Below are positions 1-9,163 of a stretch of DNA of 64,000 bases, piece by piece. Positions within the stretch are counted from its first letter, which is position 1. Each line of letters opens with the position of its first letter. The translations under genes and the position numbers were made by a program. The stretch is from Clostridiaceae bacterium (GTDB taxonomy: Bacteria > Bacillota > Clostridia > Oscillospirales > Acutalibacteraceae), in contig JAEERC010000048.1 of NCBI GenBank assembly GCA_016285645.1, forward strand, positions 34,880 to 98,879. Reading direction: 5' to 3'. Below the pieces are notes generated by a model. The model was not told the origin of the DNA. It saw only the letters and a list, made by a program, of their open reading frames with translations, and made no database searches.

Positions 1-1122
1 GATTTCACAAAGCACGCCGTATATTCTCTGTGAGGCGTCCGTCACAGCCATATCTTTCGCGTTTCTGCCGATTTCCTCAAGTTTTTCGCGGTCCGAGAGA
101 AGGTCGTTTACCGCGTCCGTCAGAGTCTGAACGCTGAGATTTTTCTCCTCAAGAATAATCGCGGCGTTTCTGTTTACAAGCGCCATGGCGTTGTGATACT
201 GGTGGTTTTCCGCCACATAGGGAGAGGGAATGAGGATTGACGGTTTGCCGAGCGCCTGAATCTCGCTCAGACTGCTCGCGCCCGCCCTGCATATAACAAG
301 ATCCGCGGCGGGAAGGCACTTGGGAACATCGACATATTCGGTGATTGTTATGTGGTCGTTTTCCTTGAGGTCAACGCCCTGCTCCTCGAGTTTCTGAGCA
401 AAACCGGTTCCGCCCTTGCCCGTGGCGTGGATGAAAACGCAGTCCTTCGCCTGATACTTATTCTTTATCATACCGAAAACGGCGTCGTTTACGGGTTTAG
501 CGCCGAGCGAACCGCCCATTGAAAGCACAAGCGGTCTCTCATCAAGCCCGAGCGCCCTGCGGCTCTCCTCCTTTGAGGCGGTGAGAATCTCGCCCCTTAT
601 GGGAAGGCCCGTAACAACGGGTTTGTTTTTCGGCTGCATATATTTTTCCGCGTCGCCGACGGTGAGCATTACCCTGTCAACATCCTTCGCAAGTGCCTTG
701 TTTGTAACGCCCGGGAAGGCGTTCTGCTCGTGTATGGCTGTGGGCACACCCATTTTTGCCGCCACCCTGAGCACGGGGCCGCTGACATAGCCGCCGAAGC
801 CGACAACGAGGTCGGGTTTAAAATCCTTTATTATCTTTTTTGCCTGCCCCGTTGAACGAAGCAGGTAAATGAGTGTTCTTATGTTATGGAAGATTGCCGC
901 GGGTGTAAAACTTCTGCGGAAGCCGCTTATTGTGATGTTGCGCAGTTCAAAGCCCGCCTGAGGCACAAGGGTAGCTTCCATCTTGTTTTTTGTGCCCACA
1001 AACACAATTTCCGCGTTTTCGCAGTTATCCCTGATATAGCCCGCCACGGCGAGAGCGGGATTAATGTGACCGCCCGTGCCGCCTGCCGCAATCAGTATTT
1101 TTTTGCCGTCAAGAGTTCCCAT
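1..1122 (-). CDS. murG: MurG, UDP-GlcNAc:lipid I GlcNAc transferase (3' end outside window)
   Basis: Transfers GlcNAc from UDP-GlcNAc to lipid I to make lipid II at the inner face of the membrane. The reading frame is open from the ATG at 1122-1120 to the window edge (374 codons, near the usual MurG length of about 360, so only a few residues should be missing). The N-terminus carries the glycine-rich lipid-binding loop (ILIAAGGTGGHINPALAV); further on are GFGGYVSGPV, HEQNAFPG and the UDP-GlcNAc site region ICRAGASSLSE followed by ENHQ. The start overlaps the end of ftsW by 14 bp, so the two are translationally coupled. Last gene of the visible dcw cluster. Confidence 0.95.
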   Translation of the reverse strand, partial: MGTLDGKKILIAAGGTGGHINPALAVAGYIRDNCENAEIVFVGTKNKMEATLVPQAGFELRNITISGFRRSFTPAAIFHNIRTLIYLLRSTGQAKKIIKDFKPDLVVGFGGYVSGPVLRVAAKMGVPTAIHEQNAFPGVTNKALAKDVDRVMLTVGDAEKYMQPKNKPVVTGLPIRGEILTASKEESRRALGLDERPLVLSMGGSLGAKPVNDAVFGMIKNKYQAKDCVFIHATGKGGTGFAQKLEEQGVDLKENDHITITEYVDVPKCLPAADLVICRAGASSLSEIQALGKPSILIPSPYVAENHQYHNAMALVNRNAAIILEEKNLSVQTLTDAVNDLLSDREKLEEIGRNAKDMAVTDASQRIYGVLCEI

Positions 1123-2371
1123 TGACCGCCTCAACCTCTTCCTTTACCTTTTTGGGTTTTTTATCCATTGTTCTTGAAACGGAGAGCACCATTCCCATTT
1201 CAACAAGCAGGGTGAGCAGCGCGCTGCCGCCCGAACTGAAGAACGGGAGGGCTATGCCCGTGTTGGGCACCGTGCCCGTTACAACCGCTATGTTAAGCCC
1301 CGCCTCAAGCCCGAGCTGGAAGCATATTCCGAGAACGAGAAGCTGAGCAAAACGGTTTTTATGGTGAAGCGCTATGTAGAAGCCGCGCAGCACAAGCAGA
1401 AGGAAAAGAAGCATTATTATAATCGCTCTGATATAGCCGAGTTCCTCGCAGACTATGGCGAAAATAAAGTCGTTCTGCGGTTCGGGGAGATAGAGGTGCT
1501 TCTGCTTTGAATTGCCGAAGCCCATGCCGAACATTCCGCCCGAGCCGATGGCGTAGAGCGATTGTAGAATCTGCCAGCCATCGCGCTGCTCCTCCTGAGC
1601 GGTCAGCTGTTCGTTGTGAAGAAGTTTCTGCCACACATCGATTCTCTGACCGGCGTAGTCCTTGAGCACTCCGGTTTTGAGCGCCACGAACACGGCGATA
1701 ACCAGGAACGCCGCGCCCAGCGCAAACACCCGCGCGTTTGTGCCGCCGAAGAACATCATCACTATTCCTATGGCGAAAATTATAATGACGGCGGAGAGGT
1801 GGTTTTCAAGATATACGAGACCGCACACTAAGCAGATTATAAAGGCGTGAACAACGGTGGGTATGCGGTCGTTGTCTTTTTCAACCTGCAGGCGCCGTTT
1901 GCTTAAACTCCAGGCGAGATAGATAATCAGCGCAACCTTCGCTATTTCGGAGGGCTGAACCGTTCCTATGAACGGCACCGAGAACCATCTTTTGAAATCC
2001 TCCTTGCCCGGTATGACATAGGGGTTGATAAGAACATACACGAGCATAAATATGGAAAGAATAAGAAGCACAACGGAAAAATCCTCAACCACATCGAAGC
2101 GGATGTATGAGACTATGAACATCAGCACAATGCCGATAATCGCGAATTTAAGCTGCTTGAAAAAGATAAAATACGGGTCGTTTCCGGGCGAGTTGTACCA
2201 GGAATACACATAGCTCGCCGAGAACATCATAACAAGACCCGTTATGAGAATTATTATGAGAAGCGTGAGGAAAACTCCGTCAAAGCCGCCTGTTGTGACA
2301 TAAGATTTCAGCCCGCCCTTGCGCAGGAAGGAAAAGCGGAGATATGTTTCGCGGATTTTTCTGAATGTCAA
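1109..2371 (-). CDS. ftsW: FtsW/SpoVE/RodA family lipid II polymerase
   Basis: SEDS-family glycosyltransferase that polymerises lipid II into glycan strands, acting with the class B PBP of the same cluster. 420 residues with about ten hydrophobic segments; the family signatures ...GGTNARVF, NDFIFAIVCEELG and the C-terminal GIALPFFSSGGSALL are present. The start is a TTG codon (2371-2369) with an AAGGTG ribosome site 8 bases upstream; there is no better ATG. It directly follows mraY with a 37-bp gap; in many Bacillota murD lies between them, here it does not. The cytosolic tail is Lys/Glu rich. The position in the dcw cluster favours FtsW (vegetative) but SpoVE, the sporulation paralogue, sits in the same position in Bacillus and cannot be excluded. 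Confidence 0.93.
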   Translation of the reverse strand: MTFRKIRETYLRFSFLRKGGLKSYVTTGGFDGVFLTLLIIILITGLVMMFSASYVYSWYNSPGNDPYFIFFKQLKFAIIGIVLMFIVSYIRFDVVEDFSVVLLILSIFMLVYVLINPYVIPGKEDFKRWFSVPFIGTVQPSEIAKVALIIYLAWSLSKRRLQVEKDNDRIPTVVHAFIICLVCGLVYLENHLSAVIIIFAIGIVMMFFGGTNARVFALGAAFLVIAVFVALKTGVLKDYAGQRIDVWQKLLHNEQLTAQEEQRDGWQILQSLYAIGSGGMFGMGFGNSKQKHLYLPEPQNDFIFAIVCEELGYIRAIIIMLLFLLLVLRGFYIALHHKNRFAQLLVLGICFQLGLEAGLNIAVVTGTVPNTGIALPFFSSGGSALLTLLVEMGMVLSVSRTMDKKPKKVKEEVEAVNGNS

Positions 2372-2408
2372 CGGAGTTCACCTTCTTTCTTTAAATATTA
2401 ATCTGTTT

Positions 2409-3449
2409 TTATGCTCCGTATTTTCCGAAATACATAAGAGCAAAGGCGAGCGCGCCGCCGATGAGATTGACCGTCGTGAACACGGCTACGATTTTTTTCT
2501 CGCTCCAGCCGCTCATTTCAAAATGGTGGTGAATGGGAGCCATCTTGAAAATGCGCTTGCCGTGGGTAAGTTTGAAATAGCCGATCTGAATGACATCCGA
2601 AGCGCCCTCAATAACATAGATTATGCCTGTGAGCACAAGAATCAGAGGGCAGTCAATCGCGTAGGCGAGAGCGATTACCATACCGCCGAGAAAGAGCGAA
2701 CCGGTGTCGCCCATAAATACCTTGGCGGGATTGTGGTTCCACACAAGGAAGCCGATACAGCCGCCGCCGAGAGCCGCGGCGAGCATTGAAAAGCCGAAAA
2801 GCCCTCTTAAAGCGGCGATTGCCGCCATTGAGATTGCGAATGTGAGCGTGACGCTTGTGCAGAGCCCGTCAATGCCGTCGGTGAAGTTTACCGCGTTGAT
2901 GGCGGCGTACATAATGATTATGCCGATTATCCACCATAAAAAGCCGAAATCAACGCTGCCCGCGAAGGGTATGAACATTGCGGTATCGTGATTTCTGCCG
3001 AGCCAGATGCTTAAAAGATACGCAACGCACACAAGGGTCTGAAAAAGGGTTTTCTGCTTTATAGTAAGCCCGAGATTGCGCTTTTTTACTACTTTTATAT
3101 AGTCGTCAACGAAGCCGATGAAGCCGAACGAAACAGCCATAATCAGCCCCGCCCAGAATTTTGTTTTGAGTTCCGCCTGCTGAAATTCCGTGCCCGCAGT
3201 TATGACCGAGCCGCCCGTTATTTTATCCGTGACCGCAACAAGAACCGCCGCCAGCACAGTGCCCGCAATGAACATAATGCCGCCCATTGTGGGTGTGCCC
3301 TGCTTGCTCTTGTGCCATACGGGGCCGTCGTCGAGAATGGTCTGACCGAATTTGAGTTTTCTCAGCCACGGAATGACGGCAAAGCCGAGAACGCCCGTTA
3401 TAACCGCCGCCGCGACAGCGGCAAACACAATCGCTGTAATATTACTCAC
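2409..3449 (-). CDS. mraY: MraY, phospho-MurNAc-pentapeptide transferase
   Basis: Integral membrane enzyme that moves phospho-MurNAc-pentapeptide from UDP onto undecaprenyl phosphate, forming lipid I. 346 residues with about ten membrane segments. Diagnostic motifs: GTPTMGG near residue 50, FVDDYIK (Asp-Asp pair), NAVNFTDGIDGL, FMGDTGSL and the histidine motif APIHHHFEMSGWSE. Start is GTG (3449-3447), three bases after the murF stop codon, showing tight coupling with murF. Length and motifs are normal for the family. Confidence 0.96.
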   Translation of the reverse strand: MSNITAIVFAAVAAAVITGVLGFAVIPWLRKLKFGQTILDDGPVWHKSKQGTPTMGGIMFIAGTVLAAVLVAVTDKITGGSVITAGTEFQQAELKTKFWAGLIMAVSFGFIGFVDDYIKVVKKRNLGLTIKQKTLFQTLVCVAYLLSIWLGRNHDTAMFIPFAGSVDFGFLWWIIGIIIMYAAINAVNFTDGIDGLCTSVTLTFAISMAAIAALRGLFGFSMLAAALGGGCIGFLVWNHNPAKVFMGDTGSLFLGGMVIALAYAIDCPLILVLTGIIYVIEGASDVIQIGYFKLTHGKRIFKMAPIHHHFEMSGWSEKKIVAVFTTVNLIGGALAFALMYFGKYGA

Positions 3450-3452
3450 GGT

Positions 3453-4817
3453 TTACTCATCCTTTCCGTCAAGGTATTCATATACCGAATGGATTATTTC
3501 CTCAAGTTTCATAGCGCGGCTTGCCTTGAACAGTACGGCATCGCCTTCGGTGAGCGTTTCCTTGAGATATCCGGCGAGCGCTTCCTTTTCATCGAAGGTG
3601 TGCACCTCTTTTATTCCGAGCGCTCTGCCCTCCTCCGCTATGAAGCGGGACATTTCGCCGTAGCAGAGCAGAACATCCACATTGCTGTTCGCCGCCGCGA
3701 CGCCTACCTCACGGTGCGCCTGCTCGCCCATTTCACCGAGTTCCTTCATATCGCCGAGCACGGCTATGCGCCTTTTCGCGTCAAGCCCCCTGAGCACTTC
3801 GAGAGCCGCTCTCTGTGAATCGGGGCTCGCGTTGTAGCAGTCCTCAACAAAGGTGATGCCGCATTTTCTCACAACTCTCTGGCGCATACCCGAGGGCTTG
3901 TAATCGACAAGCGCCTTTGCGGCGTCCGTGGCGTCGATGCCCAGCACTATGCCCGCGCTTACAGCCGCGAGAGCGTCGTAGATGCTGTGCTTGCCCGAAA
4001 GGGGCAGAGTCACGCGCTGAACGCCGTCGGAAAACCTTGCCGTGAAGCTTGTTTCGTCGCTGCCGAGGTCTATGTCAACCGCCTTGGTGTTGCATTCGCC
4101 GTCAATTCCGAAATAGACTATCGGATGAGTCATATCGGTATATTTTGAAAGCAGGTCATCGTCGCCGTTTAAAATAAGCGGAGCGCTCGGGCGCATGCTT
4201 TCCGTTATTTCGAGCTTCGCCCTCATTATGTTTTCGCGCGAGCCGAGGTTTTCAATATGCGATACGCCGATATTCGTGATTATGGCAATTGAGGGCTTTA
4301 CCGCCGCCGTAATACGGGAGATTTCGCCGAAATGGCTCATCCCCATTTCAATTACAGCCGCCTCGTAGGTGCTGTCCAGATTGAAGAGCGTGAGCGGCAC
4401 ACCGATTTCGTTGTTGAGATTGCCCTCGTTCTTGAGTGTTTTGAACCTGCTTGAGAGCACAACATGAGTCATATCCTTTGTTGTGGTTTTACCCACGCTG
4501 CCGGTGACGCCCACAACGGGAATATGAAACTTTCTTCTGTAATAACCCGCGAGGTCCAGAAGCGCCTGACGGGTGCTTTTAACTATCAGCTGCTGTTTGC
4601 CGAGGCCGCAGTTTTTCTCGACCACGACCGCCACCGCGCCCTGCTCGAGCGCCTTTGCCGCGAAGTCGTGACCGTCAAAATTCTCGCCTTTTATCGCGAT
4701 GAAAAGGCAGCCCGGTTTTATGCTTCTCGTGTCGGTGCAGACCTCGCTGAACACAGCGTCAATCTGCGGTGCCGAACCGATGGCAACAGCCGCCTCCTTG
4801 ACTGTCATGGATTCCAT
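3453..4817 (-). CDS. murF: MurF, UDP-MurNAc-tripeptide:D-Ala-D-Ala ligase
   Basis: ATP-dependent Mur ligase that adds D-Ala-D-Ala to UDP-MurNAc-tripeptide in the cytosol. 454 residues: N-terminal substrate domain (FIAIKGENFDGHDF), central ATPase domain with P-loop GVTGSVGKTTTK and the metal/ATP residues NLNNEIGVPLTL and EMGMSHFGEI, and a C-terminal Rossmann-like domain (CYNASPDSQRAALEVL, AVLGDMKELG). The start ATG at 4817 is followed four codons in by a second ATG. It lies 40 bp after murE and 3 bp before mraY, in one transcription unit. Confidence 0.96.
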   Translation of the reverse strand: MESMTVKEAAVAIGSAPQIDAVFSEVCTDTRSIKPGCLFIAIKGENFDGHDFAAKALEQGAVAVVVEKNCGLGKQQLIVKSTRQALLDLAGYYRRKFHIPVVGVTGSVGKTTTKDMTHVVLSSRFKTLKNEGNLNNEIGVPLTLFNLDSTYEAAVIEMGMSHFGEISRITAAVKPSIAIITNIGVSHIENLGSRENIMRAKLEITESMRPSAPLILNGDDDLLSKYTDMTHPIVYFGIDGECNTKAVDIDLGSDETSFTARFSDGVQRVTLPLSGKHSIYDALAAVSAGIVLGIDATDAAKALVDYKPSGMRQRVVRKCGITFVEDCYNASPDSQRAALEVLRGLDAKRRIAVLGDMKELGEMGEQAHREVGVAAANSNVDVLLCYGEMSRFIAEEGRALGIKEVHTFDEKEALAGYLKETLTEGDAVLFKASRAMKLEEIIHSVYEYLDGKDE

Positions 4818-4857
4818 ACTTATTCTTCCTTTATTCTTCCCTTTTTAAATCACACAA

Positions 4858-6285
4858 TCATTTAATATTCAGAATATCCCTTACGATTTCTCTCTCATCA
4901 TAGTGTATTTTCTCGGTGCCGAGAATCTGATAATCCTCGTGACCTTTGCCCGCGAGAACCACAACATCGCCCGCCTTTGCCTTTGAAAGAGCGAGGGCGG
5001 TCGCCTTTTTTCTGTCCGGCTCAACATAACGCCTGCCCGAGGTGATGCCCGCGAGAATGTCGTCGATTATGGCGACGGGGTCCTCCGTGCGGGGATTGTC
5101 GGATGTTACAACGGTTATATCCGCGTTTTCGCTTACTATTTTTCCCATAATCGGGCGTTTTGTTCTGTCGCGGTCGCCGCCGCAGCCGAACATGCAGATT
5201 ATTCTGCCCTCAACTGTTTCGCGAAGCGAGGTGAGAACATTTAAAAGTCCGTCCGGCGAGTGGGCGTAATCGATAATCACGGTGTAATCCGTGTCTGTTT
5301 TCACAACTTCCATTCTGCCCTTTACTCCGCCGCATTCGGACAGAGAGGAGAGCACGCTGTCGAGGTCAATGCCGAGTTCCACCGCGCATACAGCGGCAGC
5401 CATTGAGTTATAAACCGAAAATCTGCCGGGCACGCCGAAATGCACCCTGCCTATGAGACTGTCGCTTACAAGCTCATACTCAACGCAGTCGGAGCGCAGG
5501 TGGATATTCTTTGCCGAATAACTGCTTAAATCGCTCTTTGCGGAGTAGGTGATTCTGCGGCAGTCAAGCCCTTCGAGAATGTATTGGCTCTCGTCGTCGT
5601 CATAGTTGACAATGGCGACATCCGTCTTTGAGAAAAGCGTCTTTTTCGCCGCTTTGTAATTTTCGAAAGTGCCGTGATAGTCGAGGTGATCCTGCGTGAG
5701 ATTGGTGAACACCGCCGCGCTGAAATGAATCGGATCCACCCTTCTCTGGCTGAGCGCCTGGGAGGAGACCTCCATAAAGCAGTAACGGCAACCCGCCTCA
5801 ACCATTTCCGCGAGCAGCGAGAAAAGTTCATACGGGTCGGGAGTGGTGAGCGTAGCGGGGTATTCCTTATCGGCTACCATATTCTTGACCGTGCCGAGAA
5901 GACCGGTTTTAAAGCCGTTCGTGTCAAATATTTCCTTTAAGACAAAGCAGGTTGTCGTTTTGCCGTTTGTGCCCGTAACGCCGACCATTTCAAGTCTGTC
6001 GGCCGGGTTACCGAAAAACGCGGAGCACAGAAGCGAGTAGGCGCTTCTTGTGTTTTCGCAGAGAATCTGTTTTTCAATGCCGAGATCGCGTTCGGCAACA
6101 ACAGCGACCGCGCCCTTTTCGAGGACTTCCGCGGCTGCCGAATGGCCGTCAAACTTCGCGCCCTTTATGCACACGAAAAGACAGCCCTCCGAAACCTTGC
6201 GGGAATCGTCGGTTATGAATTTTATTTCTTCGTCGCCTGTGTAGCCCGTATAGCCGAGCCCCTCGAGAAGTGTTCTGAGTGTCAT
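4858..6285 (-). CDS. murE: MurE, UDP-MurNAc-L-Ala-D-Glu:meso-DAP ligase
   Basis: Cytosolic Mur ligase adding the third amino acid of the stem peptide. 475 residues. P-loop GVTGTNGKTTTCFVL at about residue 105, EVSSQAL, NLTQDHLDYHG, and DYAHSPDGL in the C-terminal part. The substrate-selecting loop reads DNPRTEDP, the form known from meso-diaminopimelate adding enzymes (lysine-adding ones differ at the Arg), so the peptidoglycan is inferred to be DAP type. ATG start at 6285 with a GGGAGGT ribosome site about 5 bases upstream. Sits 17 bp after the penicillin-binding protein gene. Confidence 0.96.
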   Translation of the reverse strand: MTLRTLLEGLGYTGYTGDEEIKFITDDSRKVSEGCLFVCIKGAKFDGHSAAAEVLEKGAVAVVAERDLGIEKQILCENTRSAYSLLCSAFFGNPADRLEMVGVTGTNGKTTTCFVLKEIFDTNGFKTGLLGTVKNMVADKEYPATLTTPDPYELFSLLAEMVEAGCRYCFMEVSSQALSQRRVDPIHFSAAVFTNLTQDHLDYHGTFENYKAAKKTLFSKTDVAIVNYDDDESQYILEGLDCRRITYSAKSDLSSYSAKNIHLRSDCVEYELVSDSLIGRVHFGVPGRFSVYNSMAAAVCAVELGIDLDSVLSSLSECGGVKGRMEVVKTDTDYTVIIDYAHSPDGLLNVLTSLRETVEGRIICMFGCGGDRDRTKRPIMGKIVSENADITVVTSDNPRTEDPVAIIDDILAGITSGRRYVEPDRKKATALALSKAKAGDVVVLAGKGHEDYQILGTEKIHYDEREIVRDILNIK

Positions 6286-6302
6286 AGCGTACCTCCCGGA
6301 AT

Positions 6303-8597
6303 TTATCCTACATCCGTAACACCGGAATTTGATTTGAAATTAAGAACTATGGTTGTGCCCTGCTCAACCTCGGCGCCCGCGGGCAAACTTTGCGAATAGC
6401 AGACAAGCTCGCTGTTGCTGAGCGTTGAGTTCGCGGCAATTGTTACATTGAGCCCCACGCTTTCGGCAACATCGCGCACATCGTAAACCGAGTAGTCCGA
6501 AAAATCGGGAACCGTGGTGGTGAGACGCTCGGCGTCACTCGAAGTGTAAAGCACTATAAGACCGCGCTTCGGAATAATCGTGCCGTAGGCGGGCACCTGC
6601 GAGGTGACTATATCGCCGTTGCCTACAACCTTGACATTGTAGTTTTCGTCAAGCAGCTGGCTGCGCGCGTCGCTGACCCTTGTGCCTACATAGTTGAGGG
6701 CGGGGGTGTCGAGTTTGGCTCTCTCCTCCTCGGTATATTGCGGCTCAATGTTGAGATAAGTCAGTGTCTCCTCAAAAAGTTTTGCCGCAACGGGGGTGCA
6801 TATCTGACCGCCGTTTATCTGCCCCTTGGGTTCGTCAACGAGAATAAGCGCGGCTATTTCGGGGTCGTAAGACGGGGCGAAGCAACCGAACGAGGCAACA
6901 TAGTAGCCCTGACCCTTGCTCAACTTCTGTGATGTGCCGGTTTTGCCGCACACGTGATAGCCCGCGACATAGGCGTTTTTACCCGTACCGCTTGTTACAA
7001 CGTCCTCCATCATGCTGGTAACCAGAGCCGAGGTTTCGGCTGAAATGACCTGACGCCTGATTGAGGGCTGAGTCTGCATTACGGTATTTCCGTTTTCGTC
7101 AATAAGTCTGTCAACAACATAGGGAGTAACGAGGTTGCCGCCGTTCGCGATTGTTGAAATCGCGGTTATCATCTGCAAAGGCGTGACCTGGAATGTCTGA
7201 CCGAAGGCGGAACTCGAAAGGTCGACAAAGCTCATATTCTCGAGCGAGTGATAGGTTTTGTCGGGTGTCGGCATATATTCCGCGGGCAGGTCAACGCCCG
7301 TGCGCTCGGTGAAACCGAACGCCTCGAAATAGCGGAAGAATGTTTCCTTGCCGAGTTTCTGACCTATCGATATAAAGAACGGGTTGCAGGAGTTCATAAG
7401 ACCCTTGCGCAGCTTCTGATAGCCGTGACCCGCGTGGTTGTTGCATTTGATGGTCTGATCCGCGACGGTTATGGCGCCCGTGCAGGTGTAGCCGTAATCC
7501 TCGTCAATCGTGCCCGATTCAAGACCCGCCGATGTGGTGACTATCTTGAAAACCGAGCCCGGCTCGTAGGTGTCGCTTACCGTGAAATTACGCCAGTTCT
7601 TATAATAGAACGAACTTCTGAGACTTGCCTTTTCCTCATCATCCTCGGCAAGCTCAACTTCTTTTTTCTGATCCTCGGTAAGTCCGTAGGGGTTGTTTAA
7701 GTCGAATGAAGGCACATTCGCCATTGCGAGAACGGCGCCGGTTTTTACATTCATCACAATTCCGTAAGCCCCTACACCGCCGGAGGTTTCATAAACGCCA
7801 TTGAGCCCGTCTTCGAGATAGCGCTGGATTGTGGAGTCAATCGTGAGCACTACGCCCGCGCCGTTTTCGGCTTTATAGACGGTTTCATACTCGTTTGTCA
7901 TTATGTCGCTTCTCGCGTTTTTGGCGGTTATGAGTCTGCCCGTGACGCCTGTCAGTTCATCGTTATACTCCGACTCCACGCCGCTTTTGCCGACACCGTC
8001 CGCGCCCGCGAAACCGATTACGCAGGAGGCGAGAGAACCGTAGGGGTAATATCTTATGACATCGTCGTCAATGCCGACCGCAGTTCTTAACTTGTAGGTT
8101 TTGGTGTTTTTTACCGTGCTGCCGTCATCACGCTCATATTCGGCAACATAATCGAATGTGTTATCAAGAGCGGCAACGACCTTTTCCTTTTCTTCATACT
8201 CAACCTGACTTTTGATTACCACATAGGGCGATTTGCTGCCGTCGGTCTTTTCGCGGATTGTCTGTTTATCAACATCCTCGAGCACACCCGATAGTTCCTT
8301 CGCGACAAATTCCCTTACTTCCTCGTTGTCGGGAATCGCGCCCGCGTTTATGTAAATTTTCCAGGCGGCCGCGCTCTGGGCGAGAATCACGCCGTTTGAA
8401 TCGTAGATAATGCCGCGGGTGGGTTTTATATCGCTGTCTCTGAGCTGGTTCTGTTCCGCTTTTGTTTTATATTCATTGCCGTGAACAAGCATCACTCTCG
8501 CGAGGTTTATCGCCACAACAGCGAACCCAAGAGCCATGATTACGCCTATGAGAATCACGCGCTGCGCAAGTCGTTGTGAAGTTGTTTTTTTAGCCAT
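6303..8597 (-). CDS. spoVD: Class B penicillin-binding protein with PASTA domains (SpoVD/PBP2B type)
   Basis: Monofunctional transpeptidase that cross-links septal peptidoglycan, partner of FtsW. Start chosen at ATG 8597 (MAKKTTSQRL) because an AAGGGTGA ribosome site lies just upstream; an in-frame ATG 57 bases earlier has no such site. 764 residues: cytosolic Lys-rich start, one membrane anchor (about 12-32), PBP dimerisation domain, then transpeptidase domain with the active-site serine in GSVFK (Ser about 348), SCN as the SxN motif and KTGTS as the KTG motif. Two C-terminal PASTA-like repeats (LNYVGTRVSDARSQL... and TVPDFSDYSVYDV...) are as in SpoVD and PBP2x. Whether this is the vegetative or sporulation enzyme cannot be told from sequence alone. 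Confidence 0.92.
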   Translation of the reverse strand: MAKKTTSQRLAQRVILIGVIMALGFAVVAINLARVMLVHGNEYKTKAEQNQLRDSDIKPTRGIIYDSNGVILAQSAAAWKIYINAGAIPDNEEVREFVAKELSGVLEDVDKQTIREKTDGSKSPYVVIKSQVEYEEKEKVVAALDNTFDYVAEYERDDGSTVKNTKTYKLRTAVGIDDDVIRYYPYGSLASCVIGFAGADGVGKSGVESEYNDELTGVTGRLITAKNARSDIMTNEYETVYKAENGAGVVLTIDSTIQRYLEDGLNGVYETSGGVGAYGIVMNVKTGAVLAMANVPSFDLNNPYGLTEDQKKEVELAEDDEEKASLRSSFYYKNWRNFTVSDTYEPGSVFKIVTTSAGLESGTIDEDYGYTCTGAITVADQTIKCNNHAGHGYQKLRKGLMNSCNPFFISIGQKLGKETFFRYFEAFGFTERTGVDLPAEYMPTPDKTYHSLENMSFVDLSSSAFGQTFQVTPLQMITAISTIANGGNLVTPYVVDRLIDENGNTVMQTQPSIRRQVISAETSALVTSMMEDVVTSGTGKNAYVAGYHVCGKTGTSQKLSKGQGYYVASFGCFAPSYDPEIAALILVDEPKGQINGGQICTPVAAKLFEETLTYLNIEPQYTEEERAKLDTPALNYVGTRVSDARSQLLDENYNVKVVGNGDIVTSQVPAYGTIIPKRGLIVLYTSSDAERLTTTVPDFSDYSVYDVRDVAESVGLNVTIAANSTLSNSELVCYSQSLPAGAEVEQGTTIVLNFKSNSGVTDVG

Positions 8598-8685
8598 AAC
8601 TTTCACCCTTTGAGTAAAAACAGCCGTCTTGACTGCAAGTGGTTTTCGCCGCAATCAGACAGCTATATTTTAAAATATACGCAGT

Positions 8686-9147
8686 TTATTTGACTTCGCC
8701 GAGCACTACCGCGCTGTCGGCGCTGTTGCTTTCAAAATAATGGATCTGGTATTTTTCAACCTTCCTGAGCCCGAGCACATTCTCGGCGTATTCCTTGACG
8801 GTCTCCTCCGAAACCATGGCGTCAAGCTGCATATTGAGGCGCACATTCTCGCTTTCAACAACCTCGAGCGTTTCAAGATACTCCTGCGTTTTGCTCTCGA
8901 GCATTGCAAGTTTGATGCGCGAGGAGATGATGCCCGCGAACAGTGCCAGAACAATTGTCGCTATTCCTATGATTTTTACCGCGTTGAACAGCGCAAGACG
9001 GGATTCGCGCTTCATTGCCGCCTTTGACTTCGGCGGATTCTTTACAATTTCTGGTCTTCTGACGGGAGCAGCCTCGGGTCTGCGCGCCGGCGACTGATAT
9101 GTATTTAATAAAGTAAGGTCGACCGCAGAACTGCTGTTTCTCGCCAT
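8686..9147 (-). CDS. ftsL: FtsL-like septum protein
   Basis: 153 residues: a 55-residue cytosolic Pro/Arg-rich start, one membrane helix (about 62-80, IIGIATIVLALFAGI), then an extracytoplasmic coiled coil (SKTQEYLETLEVVESENVRL) ending in the short DivIC/FtsL-like motif VKEYAENVLGLRKVEKYQ. FtsL proteins are poorly conserved; the call rests on architecture and on position between rsmH and the PBP gene, which is where ftsL lies in Bacillota. Expected to form the FtsL-DivIC-FtsQ(DivIB) complex activating FtsW and the PBP. A DivIC/FtsB-type assignment is possible. Confidence 0.82.
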   Translation of the reverse strand: MARNSSSAVDLTLLNTYQSPARRPEAAPVRRPEIVKNPPKSKAAMKRESRLALFNAVKIIGIATIVLALFAGIISSRIKLAMLESKTQEYLETLEVVESENVRLNMQLDAMVSEETVKEYAENVLGLRKVEKYQIHYFESNSADSAVVLGEVK

Positions 9148-9163
9148 TACCGTTTACCCTCTC

